This document shows positions 1 through 11,326 of a DNA stretch of 64,000 bases, piece after piece (the stretch's first letter is position 1; every line of letters starts with the position of its first letter). Origin of the DNA: Scolanthus callimorphus (lineage: Eukaryota > Cnidaria > Anthozoa > Actiniaria > Edwardsiidae). A model generated the notes under the pieces. The model did no database searches. It worked only from the letters and a program-made list of their open reading frames with translations, and was not told where the DNA came from. The position numbers and the translations under genes are program-made. The stretch covers positions 21,749,739-21,813,738 of the forward strand of contig CM066923.1 in assembly GCA_033964015.1 (NCBI GenBank), given 5' to 3'.

Positions 1-355
1 CTTTCCAACAAAATGAGCGCGCGCTAGTACTGCGTGTGCACTACCCCTGGAATGAGCTGGTGGATCATTCCAACAAAATGAGCGCGCGCTAGTACTGCGT
101 GTGCACTACCCCCTTGAATGAGCTGGTGGATCATTCCAACAAAATGAGCGCGCGCTAGTACTGCGTGTGCACTACCCCCTGGAATGAGCTGGTGGATCTT
201 TCCAACAAAATGAGAGCGCGCTAGTACTGCGTGTGCACTACCCCCTGGAATGAGCTGATGGATCATTCCAACAAAATGAGCGCGCGCTAGTACTGCGTGT
301 GCACTACCCCTGGAATGAGCTGGTGGATCATTCCAACAAAATGAGCGCGCGCTAG
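1..355. repeat. Minisatellite, ~65-bp unit, about 5.5 copies
   Basis: A unit of about 65 bp recurs with starts near 2, 68, 132, 199, 267 and 330. Each copy carries a GCGCGCGCTAG core and a GGAATGAGCTG segment. Copies differ by single substitutions and one- or two-base indels (runs of 4 or 5 C). The array is cut by the window edge, so its true length is unknown. Its reverse strand stays open as a reading frame only because of the periodicity; I do not consider it coding. Confidence 0.9.
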
Positions 356-1337
356 CCTGTAGCCTAGTCTCCCGCGCAGCCCGTCGTCGGTCACGCAACG
401 CCTCCTCCCTCACGAACAAAGGACGGACTGCGCGAGAGACTAGCCTGTAGAAAAAGAAACCAAAAAACTCCACGCCATAACTGTTGAGGCTTCTTACTAC
501 TTTTACAGCCAAAGTTGCCTTTAATAAAAAAAAAAAATGAATAAATGGGGAAATTTGATGTTTACAACGAGTATTATATGAAGTTTGAACATGCGAAAAT
601 TATTCGATGTAGTGTCTTGGACAGAACTACGCTATTGTAAAACGCTAAATGTTGAGTGAAATAGGCACCATAGACCAAATCGGCTAACTAGGTTTACATC
701 GCGTTGCCACCCAATTCAGATCATGTGATGATTCGCTTGGGTGGATACTTTTACTGAATTTTGATACTTCTGCTCACACACTCATGCAAACTGTTGAGTG
801 AGAAGAATTTGAAAATTGTAATCGCCCAAAAAAATAATCACATAATCAAGATGAAAACACCGTTATCCGATTTGGTTTATTGGCCGATAGTTGCCCGCAA
901 AAGCGAAAAATGGAATTGCGCCGAAATTCTACACGAATGGTTGACTATCTATTGACTCGTAGAAGCATCCATTGACTCTTAGTCTATTTGTCAAATATAT
1001 CTCAGAAACTTATCATTTTTCCGTTGTTAGGTCGAACATTCCCTACTTTCGGCGAAGCTTCGCGACCGAAGTGCATTACGGGAAGACATGGACGCCCCAG
1101 TAAGTGACAACTTTGGCCAGTTCAAGGACTACTAGAGCAGTCAGCTCAATGTGCACAGGCTAGACATTATAAAGTCTGTCTGACATGTTGTATAAAGCTC
1201 CGACCTTCGTATCGTAAAAGATTCGTTTGAATATCGGACTCGCTTGGGTTCCCTGTGGATTTTACACGCAGTGATGATACCTCTGAATTCTGTCGCATTT
1301 TCGCGCTCAGAGCCTTTCGATCATGCTGACTGTGGGC
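356..1337. other. No gene or strong repeat recognised
   Basis: AT-rich DNA with short frames only (the longest is about 64 codons at 761-955). No splice-flanked conserved block, poly(A) signal with an adjacent frame, or clear inverted repeat was found. Confidence 0.5.
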
Positions 1338-1507
1338 AGCCTGTGTAGCGGCTCTAAAAGGAAAGGGAGGGAGTCGGGGCGAGCGAAAACCGGAAATGGC
1401 GCGGGCCAAATGTGTTCTGGGAAGGGAGAACCCTTGCGGCCCGCGCCATTTCCGGTTTTCGCTCGCCCCGACTACCTCCTTTCCTTTTAGAGCCGCTACG
1501 CAGGCTA
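1338..1507. repeat. Long near-perfect palindrome (snapback element)
   Basis: Arms 1338-1407 and 1438-1507 are near-complete reverse complements, about 70 bp each with a 30-bp spacer. Both contain the block GCGGCTCTAAAAGG or its complement and a GAAAACCGGAAATGGCGCG stretch. The form fits a foldback MITE. Opposite-strand reading frames here are shadows of each other. Confidence 0.85.
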
Positions 1508-2475
1508 GACTGTGGGTGGGAGGCTCTGGTGCCAGAATCTGGGACATCTGACATAAATGTTGACCGTCTTTGTCGGTTAGGCGAATTTCAAAATGGCGAG
1601 CGGGAATATCTGCCTATGATTGTCTGGCGCCAGGGCCCACGACAAACAACAAACAGCTCAAAAACAACTGTGTTGGCTCTGGAGACTGCATGACTGCATG
1701 CCGCAGTTCTTAAAGCATAATACGGAAGCTACCAGGAACTAAACAAGAGCGAGCGATATCAGCCTTTGTCTGTCTTCCATCTAGATTATGGGACGCTCTA
1801 TTCATCTTGCCTTTTCACGCGAAACGTACGTCGCATGTACATAAGTCAGCCACTAGGTTTTTTGTAAGGCCTTGTGTGTTTAGCGTAGATTGTCAGCCAT
1901 CCAGTTAGCACCACAGGTATCCCACACCCTTGAGAGTTCACGTGCTCCAATAGCATAGATTTTTGCGCTCGCCCCCGGGACCGCGCGCCTCAAAATTCCA
2001 AGATGGCGCCCGGTCAGCGAACGGACCGAGTACCGCCTGCAAGCAGTCTGCAGTAGCTAAGACGTTGGCTCCACAGATAGGCTTTTGTAGGGTCATGGGG
2101 TCCATGGATTTAAGCACTCTTGAAAAAGTAAGAGCTTTTCAAGCAGCGATTAGAAGAAGAAAAAGCAACTGAACGACTTTTTATTTATTATATATTCTTT
2201 GTAAACGGAAGATACATAGTATGTAAATAAACGTAGTGTGATGGTCAAATTGCGCTCGTGTGATAATTTCAAAATCGATGGCATTTTAAGAATTAAGTTA
2301 AAGAGATTATTTATGCTAAAAAACAGTGTCGATGATTCTGTTTGGCACAACCTTTTCTGAAATAGGTTTATAGGAGTAGCTTTCAACCATTTGATTTTGC
2401 CGAGCTCTTCATAACGGTTGGGCAAGAGGAAAATCGGTCGGGCGGAAAAAGGGTTCGCCTAACTCATTTGCCGCC

Positions 2476-3201
2476 GTTACACGGTGCAATGTTTTCTGCA
2501 GCTTGTCTCGTAATGCCATTGGGAGACAAGTTGCACGAGTCATTGCAGCGTGTAACACCCTCTGCAACCTTGCGAGACAGGTTGCTGCAACCGTTGCAGC
2601 AAGTAGGATACGATTCTACTTCTCGCAAAGGATTACAGCAACTTGTCTCGCATTGCAGCGTGTAACAGAATCTTGCAACTTTGTCTCGCAATTTCGTTCC
2701 CGAGGGTGCTCGTCGTACCTTTTAGGGTTTAAAATTAGGCCTCTGGTACCTTTTAGGGGTAAAATTTGAAAACTTGCATTTTTTTCCAGATAGGTACCAA
2801 TTTAGGGTCCGTTCTAGCAAATCAAGCAAATCACGCTTGTTTGAAGCCTGAATTTGAGACGTATGTTCGCTCGGAAAAAGTTCAAGAGAAAATTACGCGG
2901 GAAAATACGTCTTGTTGGTACCTTTTAGGGGTCAAAATCAACTAACTAAGCGACGCCATTTTAGGTACCTTTTAGGGCTAAAATCGAAAGTTCCCGACGA
3001 GCACCCCCGCCCCAAAAATAGGGGAGTCCCCCCCCCCCCTGGTTTCGGGCTTCTTTGTGCATGTGCGTTCTGTATCAAAATGGCGACAAATAGCGAAAAG
3101 TTCGATATGTTGCGAGCGACCATTGCGAGCTAATAGCAGCTGCAATGGCTCTTGCAACTTGTCTAGCAATGGATTGCAGAAAACATTGCACCGTGTGTAA
3201 C
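2476..3201. mobile_element. MITE-like element with terminal inverted repeats, nested insertion
   Basis: The left end GTTACACGGTGCAATG (2476) is mirrored by the right end CATTGCACCGTGTGTAAC (to 3201), followed inward by TTTTCTGCA and its complement. The interior repeats GCAACTTGTCTCGCA-like words in both orientations. A second element (2704-3007) sits inside it. Confidence 0.75.
2704..3007. mobile_element. Nested element with GGTGCTCGTCG termini
   Basis: The left end GGGTGCTCGTCG is mirrored by CGACGAGCACCC. Several internal copies of GGTACCTTTTAGGG occur in both halves. It interrupts the 2476-3201 element, so it inserted later. A C9 to C10 tract lies just outside the right end. Confidence 0.65.
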
Positions 3202-3430
3202 TCCACCTTTAGTTCCATCACTGCCATCTTTCTGAGAGAGCCACTTTCCTGTTCCAGACAAAACATCAAATTTCATTAATCATTTATTGCTGCATTCTTG
3301 TCACTTGGCTGATTCCTCTGTTTGAAACTTATTTCATCAACATCTTTGTTTTGCACTTCACATGACTGTTCCACTTCCCCGCGCCTCCCTTATCTCCACT
3401 TACACACGCTGGGCCATGTGTTACGTGCTT

Positions 3431-3505
3431 CACGTGAAAGTGTTAGAAAATATTACACGTCTGTAGGGGCTACAGACGTCTAATATTTTCTAGCACTTTC
3501 ACGTG
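3431..3505. repeat. Short perfect-type palindrome
   Basis: Two arms of about 35 bp (3431-3465 and 3470-3505) contain CACGTGAAAGTG and AGAAAATATTA and are separated by only a few bases. They could extrude as a cruciform or hairpin. No gene context. Confidence 0.85.
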
Positions 3506-3537
3506 ACAAACGTATCCACAAGAGATATCGTCCTGGA

Positions 3538-3676
3538 GTAATATTATATATTATATTTTTATTATATTTATATATTTTTATATTATATATATATATATTT
3601 TTTCATATAGCCCTTGTAAGAGCACCGAGACTGAGTGGGGCGCCCCTAAAACCGTTATATTATTATTATTATTATA
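3538..3676. repeat. TA-rich low-complexity tract and (TAT)n
   Basis: An (AT)-rich run from 3538 to 3605 is followed after about 50 bp by a short ATT microsatellite at 3655-3676. This is simple sequence. Confidence 0.85.
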
Positions 3677-3690
3677 AAACCATGATACAT

Positions 3691-3989
3691 TACTGCGATT
3701 TTCATTCTGCGAACTCTACATCAACCAACAAACCGCGGTTTGGCTTCCGTCAATCAAACGAGTGGACAACTCTGGGTGATTGCACACGGCGGCTCTTATA
3801 GATCTTGTGATCTCATAGGGGCTAGCTAGGCTTCCAAAAACACAATTTTTCACTGTAAAATGTAAACCGAACTCGGGAAACAAGCGTGGACTTGACTTAA
3901 AAGGTTTGATTGACGGAAGCCAACAAAACGCAGTTTGGCGTTCGGAAATGTCAAGTGGGAGTTCGCAGAATTATGAAAATCGCAGTAAT
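3691..3989. mobile_element. MITE, TTACTGCGATTTT family, copy 1
   Basis: The left end TACTGCGATTTTCAT-CTGCGAACTC is mirrored by GAGTTCGCAGAATTATGAAAATCGCAGTA. Internal words CCGCGGTTTGGCTTCCGTCA and TTGATTGACGGAAGCCAA are also inverted. A relative lies at 51441-51812. Confidence 0.8.
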
Positions 3990-5390
3990 AGATGTAAGAT
4001 TAGGATATTGAACATCCCGGCCCCGCGGGCTATGTTTTCATTCAGACATGACTTTCCTATGACTTCATGGACTTGACTTCTTTCTACTCTGGAGGGAAAT
4101 GAGAATGAGCTTAACGTAGCCAGGCCCGGTCGTGATAGTATTTTGAAGTGATATCGGCTTAGACATGGTCTGCCGAGCCCCGACAAATAGATTCGCCACC
4201 CGAGAAAGCGACTCATAGAAAGCTATACGGGTGTTTCCTGTATTAATAGCGATAAGATCTCTATTGAAAAAATATCTATAATTAGATTGAGATTCCATTT
4301 TGTGAGGCCCAGACAAATGCCGTGTTCAAGCAGTCGACTGGCTTCCACGATGAGCATATGAATGGCTTCCTGATATGCCCTTTATCATACGGTCAAGCAA
4401 TTAATCAAAGCGAATACTTGTGTTTTAATTATGCACTTGGCCATCGTGAGAAACGATAATGTTTTTTGTAAGTTTTCAGAGAACAACACATTCAAAATAC
4501 TAAACTTTAATTTTAGAAAGAAAAAAACAAGGGTGATATAAAAATAAGCTTTTTCTGAGAATGTGTATCGGAATTGTCAGCGGTGATTTTGTCACTCTAT
4601 AACGCGAGGCTACATCGATGTTTAACAAATAATACGTCATTAGTCTGTCAATTGTTCAGCGAATCAGGACAGTGATTTGCATTGAACCGCAAAACCGCAT
4701 ATGTGTTACGGAAAACCGCTTTTTTTCTGTCACGTCTTTTTAGCTCGGCCAAAGCACGCCAGAGAAGTACAGAGCAAGGCTGTTGGAGTCTATCGGCATT
4801 TATTTGGACGCCCACGTTTTTGTAATAACTTGGATATCAACGACAGCTGGGGCCTATCAGTTAATTTGGTTCATACACCCTGTCTTAGAACTGCGCTGAA
4901 AGGTCGTGTGAAGGACTAACTGTGTTTACGAGATTTTGGGAGAGGGCATAGTAGATTGAAATCGCACCTCAAGCTACAGAAAATATACCAAGATACAGCG
5001 TGTTGGAATACTATCATTAACCTATCATTAAGTCTTGCCAGCAGAAAAGAGCAGCCGTGATCTCTTACTAAGTCGTGAGGAAGCAATTCGACTGCTTTGA
5101 GAGTGATAATCTTTTTTGAGTGAGTTTTACACTCCTAAGTACACATTATAATTTTCGTAGATGTCAAACTACTCAGTCAGATAGCTACAACCGTGTATTC
5201 TTTATAAACAAAATCTTATTTGGAACAATTCAATGGGTCATCGCGCAGCGTGATAAAATTGGGAAGCCATTCAAAGACTTTATCAGTGCCAAGTTGGCGA
5301 TAGGACGCTGTAGGAACTCTGTTTCCAATTTTACTCGACGTTCGACAAACTCGCAAGTATTTATTTACACTAGCCGTGATTTCATTCAAA
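3990..5390. other. No gene recognised; probable 5' flank of the GPCR
   Basis: Only short frames are present. The last few hundred bases are presumably the 5' leader and promoter of the receptor that starts at 5391, but no TATA box or initiator can be assigned with confidence. Confidence 0.4.
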
Positions 5391-6575
5391 ATGCAGCCAT
5401 GGAATGCCGAAGTTTCCGTCAACAATTTATTTCCGCTGGGTTTATCAGGAAACCAGACTTGTTTTCAAGACGAGCCTTATATTTATGAGTCAATCGAGGT
5501 CAGAATTTGCCGTCTCTCTGCGGAAGCTGTTTTTGCGCTGCTTGGGATTATTGGAAATATTTTCGTGGCTTGCATCAAGTTGGATCACTTAAGAATCAAC
5601 AAGTCTGTTGGTGTGTGCATAAGAAACCTTGCATTAGCTGATCTTGGAATATTATTGTTTTGTTTTCCATTTGTGTTAGCAAAAGAACAAGAGTCAACGC
5701 ATGAATGGGTTTTTGGCGCCATTGGGTGTCGGGTTTTCTACCCTCTTACAGAAACTTTCTATGGTGCAGCTACTTGGAGCCTGGTAGCAATTGCATTCGA
5801 AAGATACCGCATTTACAAAGAGAATAACTTTAGCTGGAATCCACGGAGCTCGAAGTATTCAAACTGGAGGGTTATTTTTATCATTTGGATCGCAGCATTT
5901 TTGGTCTTCTCGGTCCCGCTGTTTTTCGCGTGCAAGTTTAATACTGCCTGCGGCAAAACTATTTGCTACAACCTGTGGCCTGCTACAAATAGTACTCAAA
6001 ATATCCCTGCTCAGCTACACTCATTTAGCCTTATATTAACCCTTTACATTCTTCCAATTTGTTTCATCGCTTGGACCTACAGCAGGACTTCAAGGGAGCA
6101 TAGAAAAATCCCGCGAAGACACAGACGGAGACGTAAAAGAACTCAATTTAATTCAATTAGCTCCAATTTAATCGAGGAGGAAGAAGCCGCGCGCGCTCAA
6201 CTGGACGAGGCAAAACGAATCCACATCCCTTTGGTGGTTATTTTTATTATAACCATGATCCCGTTAAATCTCATACGAATAATATTCTCTTTTTTCCCGA
6301 ACAAGATATCGCTGGAGACGTACTTGGTTTTACTAAATGTTTCTATTATGTTTATAATCACCAACTCGATAATACGGCCTGGCGTGTATTATATTGCTAG
6401 TAAAGAGATGAGAGAAGGGTACAGGAGGGCGTGGCGTCGAATTAAGGGGTGTACGAGGTGCAAGTTTAGAGGAGAGGAGAGTCTTGTTCCCTTGCATGAC
6501 ATGGGCGCCGAGGTGGTCTCTATTACAAGCACAACAACAAGTACACTGAGTCGATACAAAGAAACAACTTTGTAA
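5391..6575 (+). CDS. Class A (rhodopsin-like) GPCR, intronless
   Basis: This 394-residue seven-helix receptor is expected in the plasma membrane, coupling an extracellular ligand to heterotrimeric G proteins. I used the ATG at 5391 (context AAAATGC); the frame stays open upstream only to a GTG. Visible: N-glycosylation site N21-Q-T; TM1 about 43-62 with GN; TM2 about 76-97 with LALAD; Cys113 at the start of TM3; E137-R138-Y139 at its end; TM4 160-180; TM5 207-229; a long, very basic third intracellular loop 230-276; TM6 277-300; TM7 308-334. In TM7 the usual NPxxY is R329-P-G-V-Y. The C-terminal tail is rich in Ser and Thr. TM6 has a Pro but not the full FxxCWxP. The overall look is peptide-receptor-like, but the ligand cannot be named. 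A poly(A) signal lies at 6868. Confidence 0.9.
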   Translation: MQPWNAEVSVNNLFPLGLSGNQTCFQDEPYIYESIEVRICRLSAEAVFALLGIIGNIFVACIKLDHLRINKSVGVCIRNLALADLGILLFCFPFVLAKEQESTHEWVFGAIGCRVFYPLTETFYGAATWSLVAIAFERYRIYKENNFSWNPRSSKYSNWRVIFIIWIAAFLVFSVPLFFACKFNTACGKTICYNLWPATNSTQNIPAQLHSFSLILTLYILPICFIAWTYSRTSREHRKIPRRHRRRRKRTQFNSISSNLIEEEEAARAQLDEAKRIHIPLVVIFIITMIPLNLIRIIFSFFPNKISLETYLVLLNVSIMFIITNSIIRPGVYYIASKEMREGYRRAWRRIKGCTRCKFRGEESLVPLHDMGAEVVSITSTTTSTLSRYKETTL

Positions 6576-6867
6576 ATACGATATGATAGAATAATATAGT
6601 GGCCGTTTGTGTATTAGTCTGCGACGCGAGCGTTCGTGATTTTCAGGGAAAAGAAACCGGCCAGAGAAACAGGAAAATGCGGCGAGAAGTTCGACGAGCG
6701 AGTTTTTAGCCGCGCGAAACTGAAAACCCCACGGAAGATGCTCTAGGCAGGCTATTTGTGCACAGATGACCCAGGCCTAATGTCTGTGTGCTGCAACATT
6801 GAATTGTTATAGGGCCGGTTTATATGTATGGTGTTGTGTGACTGGACATTTATAGTAAGAAATTCTC

Positions 6868-6873
6868 AATAAA
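6868..6873 (+). terminator. Poly(A) signal AATAAA for the GPCR
   Basis: A canonical AATAAA lies 293 bp after the stop codon of the receptor at 5391-6575. It is the first such hexamer downstream on this strand that I noticed. Confidence 0.5.
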
Positions 6874-7554
6874 AGTTACTGAAAGTTACCAGTGGTTAGT
6901 TGTGGTTGTCCTTGATGCTCACATGGCAATTTTCAGTAAGTTTATTGAGAATTTCTAAATTTCTAAATTTAGGCACCGCCTAAAAGCGGAGCTCTCAAAA
7001 AGGTTGTTGACGTCATTGATGATGACGAAATCGACGGCATCGACAATCAGGAGGTCACAGTTTTGCATTGCCCTGACAACCTCCGCTATAAATTTCCAAG
7101 TCCATCCCTTCACCATATAAACCCTATAATAATTCAATGTTGCAGTTTTGTATACATCTGCCCATGAAACTGATTGATTGTGATTTATGAGCGTGTATGT
7201 TTCTCGCTGGTGTACTTTCTTTACGCAATTAAAATATCTTGTTTAGCACTCCATTCCCGCCATTTTTCGCGCGCGCGTCTACCACAAAGGAATGGCCCCA
7301 AAGGTGCAAAGGGAATGCGGGATCGAGCTAAATTTGAGATTTAGAATCCGGGATCCAGAGCATGGGATCCGGGATCCATGGGTCGCCGGATACTGGGGTC
7401 CGGATCCAAAACTTCTGTGAATCCCTTTACACGGGGCGCGGAGCGCAAAGGAAACCACCCGCGCAGATTTTACGAAGATCACAGCGTAAAACACTAGCCA
7501 AAAGCTCACTTTCAGCTCATTCTCTCCAGGTTTCTGTGCTACAACTATTTGCGA
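6874..7554. other. Intergenic, no gene recognised
   Basis: A GGATCC-rich patch at about 7345-7405 repeats GGGATCCGGGATCC-like words. There are no coding frames of note. Confidence 0.4.
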
Positions 7555-7689
7555 TACCCTGGTTACCAGAGGCTCGAAGCTTCACTCGTTTACTGACACG
7601 CTAAGCCAAGACGCCGCGATAGTACGAGGAGCGAATCAGTAATGCGTTTTGTAAAGGAGTGAAGCTTGGAGACTCTGGTACCCAGGGTA
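7555..7689. mobile_element. Short MITE, 135 bp
   Basis: The left end TACCCTGGTTACCAGAGGCTC is mirrored, with mismatches, by the right end GAGACTCTGGTACCCAGGGTA. GAAGCTTCACTC and GAGTGAAGCTT are also inverted inside. It is probably flanked by TA. Confidence 0.75.
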
Positions 7690-7964
7690 GTCACGGGAGC
7701 AAATAGGTTGGTTTTTAAGGATAAACAGTTATGCTTATCACCCCGCTTATGCCACATGATTCATACATCGCTCGCAAAAATTATGTACTGGATTAACACG
7801 AGAATTTTTGTTCTTAGTTTCTCCCGTGACACACGGCGCTGCAACAGAAAGTTGTGACGGTGCAGCCTTTTCTGTAGGTGTACACGACACCTCTGATTTA
7901 TGCTTGGTTGATTCTTGCGTCTTCAAGGCGAGCTGGCGACGCATGTTCTGATAAACACTCCAGC

Positions 7965-8117
7965 ATGGCGGGACGGAAGACGTCTCGACCATATGATAAC
8001 GCAGATAAGAAAAATAACGTAATGCATGTGCTTAGAACATTCGATCCGTGTCGCCTCATTGCTCCCTTTTCGCCACGAAAGCTGAAAAGACTAAGTGAAA
8101 AAACATTTGAAATATAG
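7965..8117 (+). other. Weak candidate: 50-codon basic frame after ATGGCGGGACG
   Basis: An ATG in good context opens a 50-residue Lys/Arg-rich frame ending in TAG. It could be a first exon, a tiny protein or chance. The 1.8 kb downstream is repeat-like and offers no partner exon. I do not recognise it. Confidence 0.12.
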
Positions 8118-8219
8118 ATCAGATATAGGCGAAGAATCGGACGCAGATTATGTAGCGGGAGCATTCATTTTTAGAGGGGTACTGGATTTCAGTACATAAG
8201 GGACGTGTCATTATTTAGC

Positions 8220-8241
8220 GGGGGGGGGGGGGGGGGGGGGG
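8220..8241 (+). repeat. Poly-G tract (about 22 G)
   Basis: An uninterrupted run of G begins a G/C-asymmetric stretch with CCCTCCC words at about 8280-8352. It has G-quadruplex potential and the length is likely to be uncertain in the assembly. Confidence 0.9.
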
Positions 8242-8954
8242 ATGGCTACAATTTTTTTAAGCAAGGCTAAAAAAATAGAACCCTCCCTTGAACATAAAAA
8301 AAATGTGACCCTCCCCCAGTCGTAGGTAAAAAAAATTAGGACCCTCCCCTGTCCCCTATTTACCTAGTAGAATACATTTTACAGAAATATCTTTTTGCGC
8401 GCGAGAGATCTTTTTGCGCGCGAAAATTTGATAAACGCATTTCATCATGCCTTAGAGAACGGGTAGATGAACAATTTTCGTGTATAGTAAACAAAACCTT
8501 TTAGCAGCCCAGGAAATACGCTACCTCAACTACATAGGTTTAAGATGAAAGCGTCTATTCATGAGCTTATAGGTTATATCATTCATGCGCGCAACTGCGC
8601 GCCCCAAATGACGAAAACTAGTGACTGCATAGTGACAATCCGTGATGACGTTCGTCTTGCAAAAATATGAAAATCCTCCCAAGTGCTATCTTCTAGCCAC
8701 GAGAAAAACAAAGGAAATATTGACTGGATATTGACTTTCTGATATTGAAGTGCTTTATGTAATATATTTTACCAAAGTTCACACGATTACTATATTTATA
8801 AGCCTCAGCTTTACAATTACAGGACTCACAGGAGCTATTTTGCATAACATGTCTTCAGCACATACCTCCAGAAAGCCAGGCCGTGACTACTCCTATGAAA
8901 ACTAATAATTGCAACGGGTTCTATAACTTGTTTGGGGATCTGCAAGACCTAGTA

Positions 8955-9424
8955 TGAGGGACGTAGCCAACTCCCCTTTCGAAACCCAAAAATACAGTAA
9001 ATGCATGGGACAAAATAAAATACACGAGCAAATGTCATGGGGGGGGGGGTTCCAACTTCTCTCCTAAAAGATACCCAAAAGTTTGTGGCTCAAATATTTT
9101 TTTATCCTAAAAGATACCCATCAAGAAATTTCGGTCTTTGATTGAGATGCTGCCTAGAATGTTGTCTCATTTATCCTCTTGTCAACAAGTATTATTTCTC
9201 TTTCTTGAAGGTTTGCCATCATGTTAGAATCCCAAACCATACCAATCTCCCTTACATTTTATTGCAAATCAAGGTTACCCCTCAAAGAGACCAAAACCTG
9301 TTGTTTTAACCCTTGAAAGATACAACAATCATCCCGACCCAAAAAAATGGAAGTCCCTCCCCGGGGGTAGATGTCTAACAAAGGTCCCCTCGGGCCTCCG
9401 CCAGATTTCTGGCTATGCCCCTGT
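8955..9424. mobile_element. Probable MITE with AGGGACGTAGCCA termini
   Basis: AGGGACGTAGCCA at the left is mirrored by TGGCTATGCCCCT at the right. The interior has several CTAAAAGATACCCA words and a G10 run. The ends are imperfect, so the limits are approximate. The flanks (7690-8954 and 9425-9883) show no gene. Confidence 0.5.
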
Positions 9425-9883
9425 TATTTGATGTCCTCAGTGGAGGACATTTGAAAATCTTCATTTGCAGATGTGTATAAATTCTTTGTAATAGCCTGAG
9501 CGCTCAGTGTCGGTCTGAGTGTTATGAATGTTGATCCAGCCCTACTATTTGGCAACTATTCTGCTGCAGTATGTAATTTCAATAAGTCACTTTTTTTGTA
9601 GACTCCTTCGCAGTGTTGGGTGACTCCATTAGCGGCTTTGAAGGAATCTATTAATTTTGTGAATGATGTCATTTTTATCTTGTAATAATAGATATATAAA
9701 TAAAGTTTAAATTAGTCGGAATTTTACCTACAGGTGGACAGAATGTTTCAGATGTCAATTATAATTCTAGTGTTTCAAAAGAGGGACGGGCAGCCCCCTT
9801 CTTGATACGCCATTGCATGTGATAAAAAATAAGTTTTGCCCACAATTCTACATTGATAAATAAACATCACTGATGTAATATAA

Positions 9884-10611
9884 TTACAACCTCCCAGCTC
9901 TTTCATGGTGGTCGTCTTCAAGCAAGTAAGCAGGCTTATACTCTGAGCTACTTCCTTCCACCTTTAGCATAGGATTGGGTTTGGTGTTATGTGAACTGCC
10001 AAGAGAAGTGTAACCATTATCATAAAGTGAACAATAAGGGATCTTGCAATGCAGGAGGAATGACCAGACATCCTTATGGTTCCAGTCCAAAATAGGGTTA
10101 ATCCTCATGTATTCAGGCCAGCCAGGATCTGTCATTGAAAATGTATGTAGTTTTTCAGTGAATGGGTCATGACGTCTAGTGCCCATAAGAATAGCTTTGA
10201 TATTTGGGTGAGAAGTTTTTAGATTCAGTAAAGCTTCTTTGATCTTCCCTTTCATGCATATCAGATTCAGGTTGTAGCGTTTGGTAGTTTCTTCAACAAA
10301 CTTCTCAGCTTCTGGAAATGGAGAATCATGTTGAACATACAAGGCATTTATTTTAGGTACTTTTGAAACCCTCTCTGCTATGGCTGCATATAAAATGTGT
10401 AACAGTACAGTGCAATCCTTTCCTCCATTGAAACTGATGCATAACTCATCAATGAAGTATTGCTGCATTGATTGCTGGATCACAGACCAAGCTCCTTTGA
10501 CACATGAGCTTACACTTGTTTTGTCATTAGGGGAGAGGAGAGCTTGGATATTGTGGACTTCAGGCGAGGATGTCTGAGTTGGAGTTGATGATTCTGATGA
10601 GGGGTTTGCAT
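9884..10611 (-). CDS. FLAD1: FAD synthase, C-terminal (PAPS-reductase-like adenylyltransferase) exon
   Basis: This last coding exon (241 codons plus stop) carries the domain that transfers AMP from ATP to FMN to make FAD, in cytosol and mitochondria. Visible: the nucleotide-binding motif SFNGGKDCTVLLH; MGTRRHDP; the conserved block TDPGWPEYMRINPILDW; VWSFLL; PYCSLYDNGYTSLGS; and the C-terminal PAYLLEDD. All are hallmarks of eukaryotic FAD synthase. The acceptor is TGTTTCAG just before 10611; the exon enters with two bases of a codon and joins the upstream exon (ending at 12541) in phase to give Asp. About 40 Ser/Thr/Pro-rich linker residues precede the domain. This exon is intact. Confidence 0.95.
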
Positions 10612-11326
10612 CTGAAACAAGACAAACATCATACATATGTTATGATTAACACTGACAGTTGTTGCCAGCTAAGAAATAGACTTGCCACAAGTCGGCACAA
10701 CCAAGCAAAACATTTTTAAAGGACTTTGAGAAAGTCTAGCTAAGAAACTACCAGTGGTCCAATAAACCTGAGAGCTACATGAATAAAATGAGGAGATTGA
10801 AGACACAACCATACTCTGCTGAACTGCCCACTTTTAAATGGGGGGCATATTTAATGTATTTTATTTTAACCCCCTAAATCCTCCATTTTGGCCTGCAAAT
10901 ACCCAGCAACGACAGACAAAGTTAAAATAATAAATGTAATTCACTAATAGTGAGGCCAAAAGAATATTTACATGAAAATGTCCTGACAAGACCACTATCA
11001 AAATAGATAACACATCTGGACAGACTCCAGCATCATGCTGACATAGTAAATACAGGATACAAAAGATATTCAGCTGGAAAGAATATTTTATTTTTTACAA
11101 GCAGTGGCAAGAAAGGGGGTATGGATATTTTTTGGAACCACACACTCATGTGAAAATTTTATAATTTCACACTTGAAATTAATATGATATTTTTCTAAAT
11201 GGAGCATGGGAATCATATTTGTGCAATAAACAGAATATGGCAATAAACAGAATAATACATGGACACTTGGAGATATGAAATTTTTTTCTCCACATCTCCA
11301 TCTGCCCATGTATTATTTCTACTTAT

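Noticed and set aside
24..512. 162-codon minus frame at the left edge
   Set aside because: It reads through the minisatellite; the periodic peptide reflects the DNA repeat.
1167..1693. Overlapping frames of 66-126 codons around 1.4 kb
   Set aside because: They mirror each other across the palindrome at 1338-1507.
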